From Rubrivivax sp. (GTDB lineage Bacteria > Pseudomonadota > Gammaproteobacteria > Burkholderiales > Burkholderiaceae_C), in NCBI GenBank assembly GCA_027484885.1, contig JAIXSD010000021.1, positions 1 through 5,058 of the forward strand: a stretch of 5,058 nt of DNA. The letters are read 5' to 3'. Positions 1-5,058 of the stretch are shown here, in pieces. Positions within the stretch are counted from its first letter, which is position 1. Each line of letters begins with the position of its first letter. The notes below the pieces were generated by a model. The model searched no databases. It was not told where the DNA came from and saw only the letters and a list, made by a program, of their open reading frames with translations. A program made the translations under genes and the position numbers.

Positions 1-53
1 AGCAGACCCAGGGCGGCAACAGCGGCCGACAGGCGGGACAGAGTGAAGGACAT
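1..53 (-). CDS. N-terminus of a probably exported protein (partial)
   Basis: Only the first 17 codons and part of the next are in the window, reading MSFTLSRLSAAVAALGL. This looks like the start of a Sec signal peptide: a polar beginning with one arginine (residue 7), then an Ala/Leu-rich hydrophobic stretch. No cleavage site or mature domain is visible, so the function cannot be named. The ATG start is supported by a GGAG Shine-Dalgarno motif (positions 65-62) with an 8-nt spacer. The gene follows the HMG-CoA lyase gene on the same strand after 163 bp. The strong hairpin behind the lyase and the operator-like repeats in that gap suggest it is a separate transcription unit. A periplasmic binding protein or other secreted protein would fit, but this is a guess. 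Confidence 0.6.
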   Translation of the reverse strand, partial: MSFTLSRLSAAVAALGL

Positions 54-74
54 GTGGAAATCTCCGGATTGGGG

Positions 75-112
75 CTTGCTTGAAGAACTGGCGATTGCTG
101 TCTTGGTTCAAG
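75..112. promoter_or_regulatory. Pair of operator-like imperfect palindromes upstream of the exported-protein gene
   Basis: Two 11-bp near-palindromes, CTTGCTTGAAG (75-85) and CTTGGTTCAAG (102-112), fit the pattern CTTGnTTsAAG and lie 27 bp apart start to start. The second sits inside a perfect 6-bp inverted repeat with a 3-nt centre, GTCTTG-GTT-CAAGAC (100-114). They lie 22-59 bp upstream of the start codon at position 53, where a promoter and operator would be expected. No convincing -35/-10 pair could be picked. A regulator binding here is inferred from the symmetry and placement only. Confidence 0.35.
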
Positions 113-138
113 ACCTGCATCCGCCAGTGTCGGCAAGT

Positions 139-160
139 GCCATGACCCGGCCATGACCCG
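139..160. repeat. Perfect tandem duplication of an 11-mer
   Basis: GCCATGACCCG occurs twice back to back (139-149 and 150-160) with no mismatch. The 11-bp period is close to one helical turn, so the copies would face the same side of the DNA. The repeat lies between the hairpin behind the lyase gene and the operator-like palindromes, about 86-107 bp upstream of the exported-protein start. It may be an activator site or simply a small slippage duplication. Confidence 0.5.
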
Positions 161-190
161 CTTTCCCTCGCTATATGCCGAATGGCTCAT

Positions 191-210
191 GCCCGCCGCC
201 TGCGACGGGC
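191..210 (-). terminator. Strong hairpin just after the HMG-CoA lyase gene, possible terminator
   Basis: On the minus strand this reads GCCCGTCGCAGGCGGCGGGC. It folds into an 8-bp stem (seven Watson-Crick pairs and one G-U) closed by a CAGG tetraloop. It begins 6 nt after the lyase stop codon. No run of U follows, so it is not a canonical intrinsic terminator. It may instead end the operon mRNA by another mechanism or protect its 3' end. Its position at the end of the gene series supports a transcript-end role. Confidence 0.5.
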
Positions 211-216
211 CCGCGC

Positions 217-1128
217 TCAGGCGGCGCGTTTGGCGAGAATCGCCCGCGCCACGCGTGACACCGGCGGCCGGCCCAGCACGCCAGAAATGAAGGCGCCGGC
301 GTCGACCAGTCGGTCCAGATCGATGCCGGTGTCGATGCCCAGACCGTTCAGCATGAAGACCACGTCCTCGCTGGCCACATTGCCAGTGGCACCCTTGGCA
401 TAGGGGCAGCCGCCCAGACCGGCGACGCTGGTGTCAAAGTGATGCACGCCCAGCTCCAGACAGGCGTAGATATTGGCCAGGGCCTGGCCGTAGGTGTCGT
501 GGAAATGACCGCTGACTTCAACCAGCGGGTAGTGCTTGAGCGCCCGCTCCATGGCCGCCTGCACCTTGCGCGGCGTGCCCACACCGATGGTGTCGGCCAC
601 GCCCAGATGGTCGACACCAATGCCCTTCATCAGCTGCACCACGCGCTCCACCTGGTCAGCGCTGATATCGCCCTCATACGGGCAGCCCACCGCGCAGGAC
701 AAGGCGCCGCGCACCTTGATGCCGGCCGCATGCGCGGCCTCCACCACGGGCACGAAACGCTCGATGCTCTCGGCAATGCTGCAGTTGATGTTCTTCTGGC
801 TGAAGGCCTCAGAGGCCGCTGCAAACACCACGATCTCGTCCGGCCGCGTCGGCAGGGCTGACTCGAAGCCCTTGAGATTGGGCGTCAGCACCGAATAGCG
901 AACGCCGGGCTGGCGGTCGATGGCGGCCATCACCGCCGCGTTGTCCGCCATCTGCGGCACCCACTTCGGCGACACAAAGCTGGTGACTTCGATCTCCTTC
1001 AGGCCCGCCGCCTGCAGCAGGGCCACCAGCTGCGCCTTGTCCTCGGTGGACACGGTCTGCTTCTCATTCTGAAGGCCGTCACGCGGGCCAACATCGACGA
1101 GGGTGACGTGGGTGGGTAGCTTGCTCAT
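217..1128 (-). CDS. liuE: 3-hydroxy-3-methylglutaryl-CoA lyase
   Basis: This 303-residue protein is the usual length of bacterial HMG-CoA lyase, which cleaves HMG-CoA to acetyl-CoA and acetoacetate as the last step of leucine degradation. It is a single cytoplasmic TIM-barrel domain of the DRE-TIM metallolyase family. Visible motifs, in order, are: VGPRDGLQNE (residues 13-22, catalytic Arg16 and metal-binding Asp17); the block from Thr49 to Asp62, including SPKWVPQMAD; GHFHDTYGQA (207-216), with metal ligands His208 and His210; and the lyase signature GLGGCPYAKGATGN (237-250), with active-site loop Cys241 and metal ligand Asn250. The function is assigned by family knowledge and all key residues are intact. 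The start is fixed by a perfect AGGAGG 8 nt upstream. It lies 674 bp downstream of the carboxylase gene, separated from it by the inverted-repeat element. The symbol mvaB is also used for this enzyme. Confidence 0.96.
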   Translation of the reverse strand: MSKLPTHVTLVDVGPRDGLQNEKQTVSTEDKAQLVALLQAAGLKEIEVTSFVSPKWVPQMADNAAVMAAIDRQPGVRYSVLTPNLKGFESALPTRPDEIVVFAAASEAFSQKNINCSIAESIERFVPVVEAAHAAGIKVRGALSCAVGCPYEGDISADQVERVVQLMKGIGVDHLGVADTIGVGTPRKVQAAMERALKHYPLVEVSGHFHDTYGQALANIYACLELGVHHFDTSVAGLGGCPYAKGATGNVASEDVVFMLNGLGIDTGIDLDRLVDAGAFISGVLGRPPVSRVARAILAKRAA

Positions 1129-1136
1129 TCAAAACT

Positions 1137-1142
1137 CCTCCT
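1137..1142 (-). promoter_or_regulatory. Strong ribosome binding site for the lyase gene
   Basis: On the minus strand the sequence AAGGAGGAGTTTTGAATG places a perfect AGGAGG 8 nt before the ATG at 1128-1126. This is the strongest Shine-Dalgarno match in the window and decides the lyase start. It also means the gene can be translated independently of the distant upstream gene. Confidence 0.85.
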
Positions 1143-1239
1143 TGCTGGGAAAGACTGCTGTCGGCATGAAGCGGACGTCTGCTGTGTGGTTCGTTCTCGC
1201 TGCGGTGACTCGGCCCGCCGCCGGGCTCATGGTTCGCGG

Positions 1240-1258
1240 GTCGGCTCTCTGAGCCGAC
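1240..1258 (+). other. Hairpin H1 of the left arm
   Basis: GTCGGCTC-TCT-GAGCCGAC is a perfect 8-bp stem with a 3-nt loop. It sits at the same place in the left arm as the hairpin at 1664-1683 in the right arm. The seventh stem pair is T-A here and C-G there, so pairing is kept although both bases changed. The stem is readable on either strand. Confidence 0.75.
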
Positions 1259-1354
1259 TTCCCTCGTTGCTCACTCCGCGGCTCAGCGGCGCCAATCTCC
1301 CTCCGTTCGCTGCGCTCACTGTGGTCAAACAGTGGCGCCGAGTCAGCGCTTGAA

Positions 1355-1372
1355 GCGCGCGGGTACGCGCGC
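1355..1372 (+). other. Hairpin H3 of the left arm (GC-alternating stem)
   Basis: GCGCGCG-GGTA-CGCGCGC forms a perfect 7-bp stem with a 4-nt loop. The right arm has the same stem at 1551-1568. In the same orientation its loop is AGTA, so the only difference is in the loop. The alternating CG tract could in principle adopt left-handed DNA, but no evidence beyond the sequence supports that. Confidence 0.7.
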
Positions 1373-1427
1373 CTGAGCCGTTCCGCTGCGCACTCGGCCG
1401 CGCACAAATCGCCCGTCAGCGGGCCGA

Positions 1428-1480
1428 GCCACCTCCGGATGTGGCGTGCTCCACCGTGGAAGGGGACTATCGATCGCGAT
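1428..1480. other. Palindrome-dense spacer between the inverted-repeat arms
   Basis: The centre of the inverted repeat holds three small symmetric elements. One is the hairpin GCCAC-CTCCGGAT-GTGGC (1428-1445), whose loop contains the palindrome TCCGGA. The second is TCCACcGTGGA (1450-1460). The third is ATCGATCGCGAT (1469-1480), made of overlapping ATCGAT, CGATCG and ATCGCGAT palindromes. No counterpart of this spacer was seen elsewhere in the window. It could be a linker, or part of a larger element that one arm retained. Confidence 0.5.
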
Positions 1481-1550
1481 GCAAGCGCCCTGCGGCCCGG
1501 GCCGCTGCCGGGCGATTTGTGCCGGGCCGAGCAGCGCAGCGCCTCGGGGC

Positions 1551-1568
1551 GCGCGCGTACTCGCGCGC
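1551..1568 (-). other. Hairpin H3 of the right arm (GC-alternating stem)
   Basis: On the plus strand this is GCGCGCG-TACT-CGCGCGC, a perfect 7-bp stem with a 4-nt loop. It is the counterpart of 1355-1372. The stem is identical in both arms and only a loop base differs, which is what conserved pairing would leave behind. Confidence 0.7.
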
Positions 1569-1663
1569 TTCAAGTTCTGACTTGGCGCTTCTGTCTGAAC
1601 GAAGCGAACGCAGGGAGCGGAGTGAGTTATGCGCCAGCCCCGAGGTGCGAGCAGCGCAGGGAA

Positions 1664-1683
1664 GTCGGCCCGACTGGGCCGAC
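1664..1683 (-). other. Hairpin H1 of the right arm
   Basis: GTCGGCCC-GACT-GGGCCGAC forms a perfect 8-bp stem with a 4-nt loop. It corresponds to 1240-1258 in the left arm. Loop length and sequence differ (4 versus 3 nt) and one stem pair is changed on both sides, so pairing is preserved. Confidence 0.75.
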
Positions 1684-1753
1684 CCCGGAACCATGAGCCC
1701 GGTGGCGGCACGGGCTGCAGGGCCACACGAGAACAAGCGAACGACGGCCATGT

Positions 1754-1765
1754 GCCACTTGTGGC
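1754..1765. other. Perfect 12-bp palindrome after the carboxylase gene
   Basis: GCCACTTGTGGC is self-complementary over all 12 bases. It lies about 38 bp past the carboxylase stop codon, between that gene and the right repeat arm. As RNA it gives only a short stem (4 bp with a CTTG-type loop) and no U-run follows, so it is a poor terminator. A protein-binding site or chance are both possible. Confidence 0.3.
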
Positions 1766-1802
1766 CCCCGGCGCCCCGAAGCTCATCGCGCGACCCATCG
1801 CC

Positions 1803-3800
1803 TCAAGCTTCGAGCCGCAGCAGCTCGGCGCCATCACCGATCTGGTCGCCCACGGCGAACAGCAGCTCGGCCACCACGCCGTCCTTGGGCGCGTTGATGG
1901 TGTGTTCCATCTTCATGGCTTCCATCACAGCCAGAGGCTGGCCCTTGCTGACCTTGTCACCGACGGCAGCCAGGAAGCTGACCAGCTTGCCGGGCATGGG
2001 CGCCGTCAAGCGGCCGGCTTCGGCAGCACCGTCACCGGCGTGGGCCAGGGCGTCGATCTCGGTCAGGTAGGCACTGCCTTGCGGTGCGAACACGGCCACG
2101 GTCTCGCCATCGGCATAACTGTTCACCCGCACACGCTGCTGCTGCAGGCCCGTGCCCAGCAACAGCTCATGCTGCTCCAGGCTGCTGGAGTTGACGGCAA
2201 AGGCGATGGGCTCGCCGCCATCGAGGCTCAGCTGCATGCCGCCCTGGTGGTGGCGCGAGAGCAGCACCGCATGACGCTGGCCGGCCACTTCCAGATCGAA
2301 ACGGCGCGCCGAGGCGCCGAACAGGCGCCAACCATCGCGGCGGCTCCAGGGATCGGCGTCTTGCGACTGCGCCTCAGCCGCCAAGGTGTGGGCCACCACC
2401 GCGGCGGCGCTGATCTGCAGCGGCAAACCAGGCTGCTCGAACAAGGCGGCGCGCTCACGCTCGATCAGGGCCGTGTCCAGATCGGCCGAAGCAAACGAAG
2501 CCGTGGCGGCACAGCGGCGCAGAAAGGCCACATTGGTTTGCAAGCCGACGATGTGGGTGTCGCGCAGCGAGGCGTCCAAGCGGACCAGAGCTTGCTCACG
2601 GTCCTCGCCCCAGACGATCAGCTTGGCGACCATGGAATCGTAGAAGGGGCTGATGGCATCGCCCTCCCCCACGCCGGCATCGATGCGAACCGGGCCGCGC
2701 TCAAAAGCCACATGGGCGGGCCAGCGCGCCACCTTGAGCGCGCCGGTGGCGGGCAAGAAGCCCGCCTCGGGGTTCTCGGCGCAGATGCGCGCCTCGATGG
2801 CATGGCCGTTCATGCGCAGCTCGTCCTGCTGCAGCGGCAGGGGCTCGCCCGAGGCGACGCGCAGCTGCCACTCAACCAAATCCTGGCCGGTGATCGCTTC
2901 GGTCACGGGATGCTCGACCTGCAAGCGGGTGTTCATCTCCATGAAGTAGAAGCGGCCATCCTGCTCGCAGATGAACTCCACCGTGCCAGCGCCCACATAG
3001 CCCACGGCCTTGGCCGCAGCCACGGCAGCGCCGCCCATCTGGGCACGCCGCTCGGCCGTCATGCCCGGGGCGGGCGCTTCTTCCAGCACCTTCTGGTGGC
3101 GGCGCTGCACCGAGCAATCGCGCTCGAAGAGATAGACGCAGTTGCCCTGGCTGTCGCCAAAAACCTGGATCTCGATATGGCGCGGGCGCTGCACATAACG
3201 CTCGATCAGCACTGCATCGTCACCGAAGCTGTTGATGGCCTCGCGCTTGCACGAGGCCAGCGCGGCATCGAACTCATCAGCGCTGTAGACCGCGCGCATG
3301 CCCTTGCCGCCACCGCCGGCGCTGGCCTTGATCAACACCGGGAAGCCGATGCGCTCGGCCTCGGCTTTGAGCAGGGCCGGGTCTTGGTCGGCGCCGTGGT
3401 AGCCGGGCACCAAGGGCACACCGGCCGCTTCCATCAAGCGCTTGGACTCGGCCTTCAAGCCCATGGCCTGGATGGCGCTGGCCGGCGGGCCGATGAAGAC
3501 CAGGCCATGCGCGGTGCAGGCCTGGGCGAACTCTTCGTTCTCGCTCAGAAAACCATAGCCAGGGTGCACGGCCTCGGCGCCCGTGGCCAGGGCGGCGTCG
3601 ATGATGCGCTGCCACTGCAGGTAGGAATCCTTGGGCGCCGGGCCTCCGATCAGCACCGCCTCGTCGCAAGCCTGCACATGGCGGGCCTGCGCGTCAGCCT
3701 CGGAATACACGGCCACGGTCTTTACACCCAGGCGGCGTGCTGTCGCCGCCACGCGGCAGGCAATCTCGCCGCGGTTCGCGATCAGGATTTTCTTGAACAT
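1803..3800 (-). CDS. liuD: 3-methylcrotonyl-CoA carboxylase, biotin-containing alpha subunit
   Basis: This 665-residue cytoplasmic protein carries the biotin carboxylase and biotin carrier parts of the enzyme that turns 3-methylcrotonyl-CoA into 3-methylglutaconyl-CoA in leucine degradation. The carboxylase N-domain starts at FKKILIANRGEIACR. The ATP-grasp domain has the glycine loop KASAGGGGKGMR (158-169), HQKVLEEAP (235-243) and EMNTRLQVEHPVTE (288-301), with Glu288, Asn290 and Arg292. A linker region of the BT-like type spans about 460-590. The biotinyl domain ends the protein with EAMKMEH, placing the biotinylated lysine at 630, 35 residues from the C-terminus. A GGAG motif (3813-3810) 9 nt before ATG supports the start. 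Acyl-CoA carboxylases for acetyl-, propionyl- or geranyl-CoA share this architecture. The neighbouring HMG-CoA lyase favours methylcrotonyl-CoA. The carboxyltransferase beta subunit is outside the window. Confidence 0.93.
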   Translation of the reverse strand: MFKKILIANRGEIACRVAATARRLGVKTVAVYSEADAQARHVQACDEAVLIGGPAPKDSYLQWQRIIDAALATGAEAVHPGYGFLSENEEFAQACTAHGLVFIGPPASAIQAMGLKAESKRLMEAAGVPLVPGYHGADQDPALLKAEAERIGFPVLIKASAGGGGKGMRAVYSADEFDAALASCKREAINSFGDDAVLIERYVQRPRHIEIQVFGDSQGNCVYLFERDCSVQRRHQKVLEEAPAPGMTAERRAQMGGAAVAAAKAVGYVGAGTVEFICEQDGRFYFMEMNTRLQVEHPVTEAITGQDLVEWQLRVASGEPLPLQQDELRMNGHAIEARICAENPEAGFLPATGALKVARWPAHVAFERGPVRIDAGVGEGDAISPFYDSMVAKLIVWGEDREQALVRLDASLRDTHIVGLQTNVAFLRRCAATASFASADLDTALIERERAALFEQPGLPLQISAAAVVAHTLAAEAQSQDADPWSRRDGWRLFGASARRFDLEVAGQRHAVLLSRHHQGGMQLSLDGGEPIAFAVNSSSLEQHELLLGTGLQQQRVRVNSYADGETVAVFAPQGSAYLTEIDALAHAGDGAAEAGRLTAPMPGKLVSFLAAVGDKVSKGQPLAVMEAMKMEHTINAPKDGVVAELLFAVGDQIGDGAELLRLEA

Positions 3801-3862
3801 CTCTTTTGTCTCCGAATTCTTGTTCTGGGTGTGGACGCAGCGCGCTGGGCCAGGGCGAAAGC
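3801..3862 (-). other. Short bioB-carboxylase intergenic gap with ribosome binding site
   Basis: These 62 bp separate the bioB stop from the carboxylase start. The only clear signal is GGAGAC ahead of ATG (GGAG at 3813-3810). I see no hairpin plus U-run and no convincing promoter, so co-transcription of the two genes is the simplest reading. Confidence 0.6.
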
Positions 3863-4963
3863 TCAGTGGGAGTGGCAGCTGAGCTTGCCGCAGCCGCCCT
3901 CAGCTTCCGCAGCGGCACTCGCTTCTTGCGGCACCAGATTCGCCTCGCTGGCGCAACGCATGCCCAGGCGGTTCAGCAGGGCGCGGTCTTTCTCGGCCTG
4001 CGGGTTGCTGGTGGTCAGCAGCTTGTCGCCGTAGAACATGCTGTTGGCGCCGGCCAGGAAGCACAGGGCCTGCATGCTTTCGGGCATTTCTTCGCGGCCG
4101 GCCGAGAGGCGGACCATGGCGCGCGGCATGGTGATGCGGGCCACGGCGATGGTGCGGATGAACTCAAACGGGTCCAGCGCCTCCGTGCCCTTGTCAGCCA
4201 GCGGCGTGCCTTCGACCTGAACCAGATTGTTGATGGGCACCGATTCCGGGTACGGGCTCAGATTGGCCAGCTGCACCACCAGGCCGGCACGCTGGCGGCG
4301 GGTTTCACCCATGCCGACGATGCCACCGGAGCAGACCTTGAGGCCGACATTGCGCACGCGGTCCAGCGTGTCCAGGCGGTCCTGGTAGGTGCGGGTGGTG
4401 ATGATCTGGCCGTAGAACTCGGGCGAGGTGTCGAGGTTGTGGTTGTAGTAGTCCAGGCCGGCTTCGGCCAGTTGCTCGGCCTGGCCTTCGCCCAGCATGC
4501 CGGCGGTCAGGCAGGTTTCCAGACCCATGGCCTTGACCTCCTTGACCATCTCGCCGATGGCTTCCAGATGGCGATCCTTGGGCGAGCGCCAGGCGGCACC
4601 CATGCAGAAACGCGTGGCGCCATTGGCTTTTGCCGCGCGGGCGGCCTCCAGCACCTCTTGCAGCGGGATCAGCTTCTCGGCCTTGAGGCCGGTGTCGAAG
4701 TGGGCCGACTGCGGGCAGTAGGCGCAGTCCTCTTCGCAACCACCGGTCTTGATGGACAAGAGCGTGGACAGCTGCACCGCATTGGCGTCGAAGTTCTCGC
4801 GGTGCACTTGCTGGGCTTTGAACAGCAGGTCGTTGAAGGGCAGATCGAACAGGGCCACCACCTCGTTGACGGTCCAGGGCTTGGCGTTCTGGCGGTCCGC
4901 GTCAGTGGTCGGCGTCAGCGATTGGATCTGGTTGGTGGTTTGGGAGTGGGAAGAGTGGCTCAT
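3863..4963 (-). CDS. bioB: Biotin synthase
   Basis: This 366-residue radical SAM enzyme inserts sulfur into dethiobiotin to make biotin. The SAM [4Fe-4S] cluster motif is CEEDCAYC, with Cys76, Cys80 and Cys83. The residues that hold the [2Fe-2S] sulfur-donor cluster in E. coli BioB (Cys97, Cys128, Cys188, Arg260) are all present here as Cys120 (FCMGAAWR), Cys151 (ETCLTAG), Cys211 ([11 protein letters not shown]) and Arg285 (VRLSAGRE). [12 protein letters not shown] (173-184) is the usual conserved block, so the enzyme should be active. It is about 20 residues longer than the E. coli protein. The extra length is a Ser/His/Thr-rich N-terminus and the tail [11 protein letters not shown]. The ATG is preceded by only a weak GGA motif, 23 bp after the previous stop. 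No other bio genes are in the window. Its neighbour, a biotin-dependent carboxylase, gives it an obvious local customer. Confidence 0.97.
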   Translation of the reverse strand: MSHSSHSQTTNQIQSLTPTTDADRQNAKPWTVNEVVALFDLPFNDLLFKAQQVHRENFDANAVQLSTLLSIKTGGCEEDCAYCPQSAHFDTGLKAEKLIPLQEVLEAARAAKANGATRFCMGAAWRSPKDRHLEAIGEMVKEVKAMGLETCLTAGMLGEGQAEQLAEAGLDYYNHNLDTSPEFYGQIITTRTYQDRLDTLDRVRNVGLKVCSGGIVGMGETRRQRAGLVVQLANLSPYPESVPINNLVQVEGTPLADKGTEALDPFEFIRTIAVARITMPRAMVRLSAGREEMPESMQALCFLAGANSMFYGDKLLTTSNPQAEKDRALLNRLGMRCASEANLVPQEASAAAEAEGGCGKLSCHSH

Positions 4964-4986
4964 GGCGATTCCAGGAACAGCAGGTG

Positions 4987-5058
4987 TCAGAGAGCGGGCG
5001 CGGCAGCCACGAGGGCTTCTTGCACACGCGCGAGGTTCAGATGGGCGGCCACGGCCGC
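4987..5058 (-). CDS. C-terminus of an unidentified upstream gene (partial)
   Basis: The minus strand reads an open frame from the window edge to TGA at 4989-4987, giving 23 residues that end [13 protein letters not shown]. The Ala/Leu-rich, amphipathic composition suggests a C-terminal helix. It is too short to place in a family. The stop lies 23 bp before the bioB start on the same strand, a spacing typical of genes in one operon, and bioB's weak ribosome binding site is consistent with translation aided by this neighbour. Missing leucine-pathway genes could lie in this direction, but nothing here shows which gene it is. An open frame of 23 codons in GC-rich DNA can also arise by chance. Confidence 0.5.
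   Translation of the reverse strand, partial: AAVAAHLNLARVQEALVAAAPAL

Larger units (their letters stand above)
1187..1430 (+). repeat. Left arm of a large imperfect inverted repeat
   Basis: This 244-nt stretch matches the reverse complement of 1495-1741 collinearly over its whole length, at roughly 70% identity by eye. The best shared blocks are CCGGGCTCATGGTTC (1221-1235, 15/15), GCCGACTTCCCT (1253-1264, 12/12), a 24-nt block at 1349-1372 (23/24) and GCACAAATCGCCCG (1402-1415, 14/14). Spacing between blocks is almost unchanged between arms. It contains two clear local hairpins (1240-1258 and 1355-1372). No transposase, target-site duplication or convincing coding signal accompanies it. It is most likely one copy of a dispersed, structured non-coding repeat. 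Its outer end is 58 bp from the lyase start codon. Confidence 0.85.
1495..1741 (-). repeat. Right arm of a large imperfect inverted repeat
   Basis: This 247-nt stretch is the inverted partner of 1187-1430, with matching blocks at 1688-1702, 1658-1669, 1551-1574 and 1509-1522. It begins about 61 bp beyond the carboxylase stop codon in the direction of transcription. In an operon transcript this arm is made first, then the spacer, then the complementary arm, so the RNA could fold either into separate small hairpins within each arm or into one very long arm-to-arm stem. Short open frames across it, rich in Ser, Glu and Arg, lack a ribosome binding site and resemble the spurious peptides often called on GC-rich repeats. 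A non-coding repeat is the better reading. Confidence 0.85.

Noticed and set aside
54..216. A sigma-70 promoter for the exported-protein gene
   Set aside because: Partial -35-like boxes (TTGCCG, TTGAAC on the minus strand) exist, but no acceptable -10 lies at 16-18 bp from either, so no specific promoter is called.
1129..1407. A 92-codon minus-strand frame ending directly at the lyase start
   Set aside because: It spans the left repeat arm and its hairpins, has no ribosome binding site and yields a Ser/Arg/Ala-rich peptide. Partial similarity to the frame on the opposite strand of the right arm (for example SERSERRE in both) follows from the inverted repeat itself.
1321..1610. A second matched hairpin pair (around 1317-1334 and 1586-1606)
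   Set aside because: Both arms can form a short stem near here (CACTG/CAGTG on the left, CGCTTC/GAAGCG on the right), but the pairing registers do not correspond when the arms are aligned, so it is not counted as conserved structure.
1187..1741. An insertion sequence or transposon
   Set aside because: The inverted arms meet at a short 64-bp spacer with no room for a transposase, and no target-site duplication was seen at the outer ends. A non-autonomous element remains possible, but nothing marks it as mobile.
1187..1741. A CRISPR array
   Set aside because: There are only two copies, inverted rather than direct, far longer than CRISPR repeats, and without regular spacers.
1441..2070. A 209-codon plus-strand frame through the spacer and right arm into the carboxylase gene
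   Set aside because: It is antisense to the carboxylase C-terminus, including its biotinyl domain, crosses the repeat, and has no protein-family features.
1629..4034. An 801-codon open frame on the plus strand opposite the carboxylase gene
   Set aside because: It runs antisense to a gene with every expected catalytic motif. Its translation is a low-complexity Ala/Gly/His/Leu-rich product with no recognisable domain. Long antisense frames are common in GC-rich coding DNA.

Overview
This high-GC window looks like a betaproteobacterial (Burkholderiales) chromosome, judging by GC-rich codon use and by the gene set. That assignment rests on general resemblance, because no rRNA or other phylogenetic marker is present. 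Every gene reads on the minus strand, so the biological order runs from high to low coordinates: (1) the last 23 codons of an unidentified gene (5058-4987); (2) bioB, biotin synthase (4963-3863); (3) the biotin-bearing alpha subunit of 3-methylcrotonyl-CoA carboxylase (3800-1803); (4) a 674-bp stretch with no credible gene, filled by a large imperfect inverted repeat (about 1187-1741); (5) 3-hydroxy-3-methylglutaryl-CoA lyase (1128-217); (6) a strong hairpin just after the lyase and a 163-bp intergenic region with operator-like repeats; (7) the first codons of a probably exported protein (53-1).

The three complete genes form a metabolic unit. Methylcrotonyl-CoA carboxylase and HMG-CoA lyase catalyse two of the late steps of leucine/isovalerate breakdown: 3-methylcrotonyl-CoA to 3-methylglutaconyl-CoA, and HMG-CoA to acetyl-CoA plus acetoacetate. 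BioB makes the biotin that must be attached to Lys630 of the carboxylase. The other pathway genes (isovaleryl-CoA dehydrogenase, the carboxyltransferase beta subunit and methylglutaconyl-CoA hydratase) are not in the window. They may lie upstream, beyond 5058.

The least ordinary part is the gap between the carboxylase and lyase genes. Two collinear copies of a roughly 245-nt element face each other across about 64 bp. They have diverged (around 70% identical by eye) but share exact blocks of 12-15 nt. Each copy keeps two local hairpins at matching positions, and one of these shows a compensatory base-pair change. The two arms could also pair with each other in the operon transcript. The most likely explanation is a pair of members of a dispersed structured repeat family. 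An effect on expression of the downstream lyase is possible but unproven. No CRISPR array, tRNA, rRNA, transposase or phage gene was seen.
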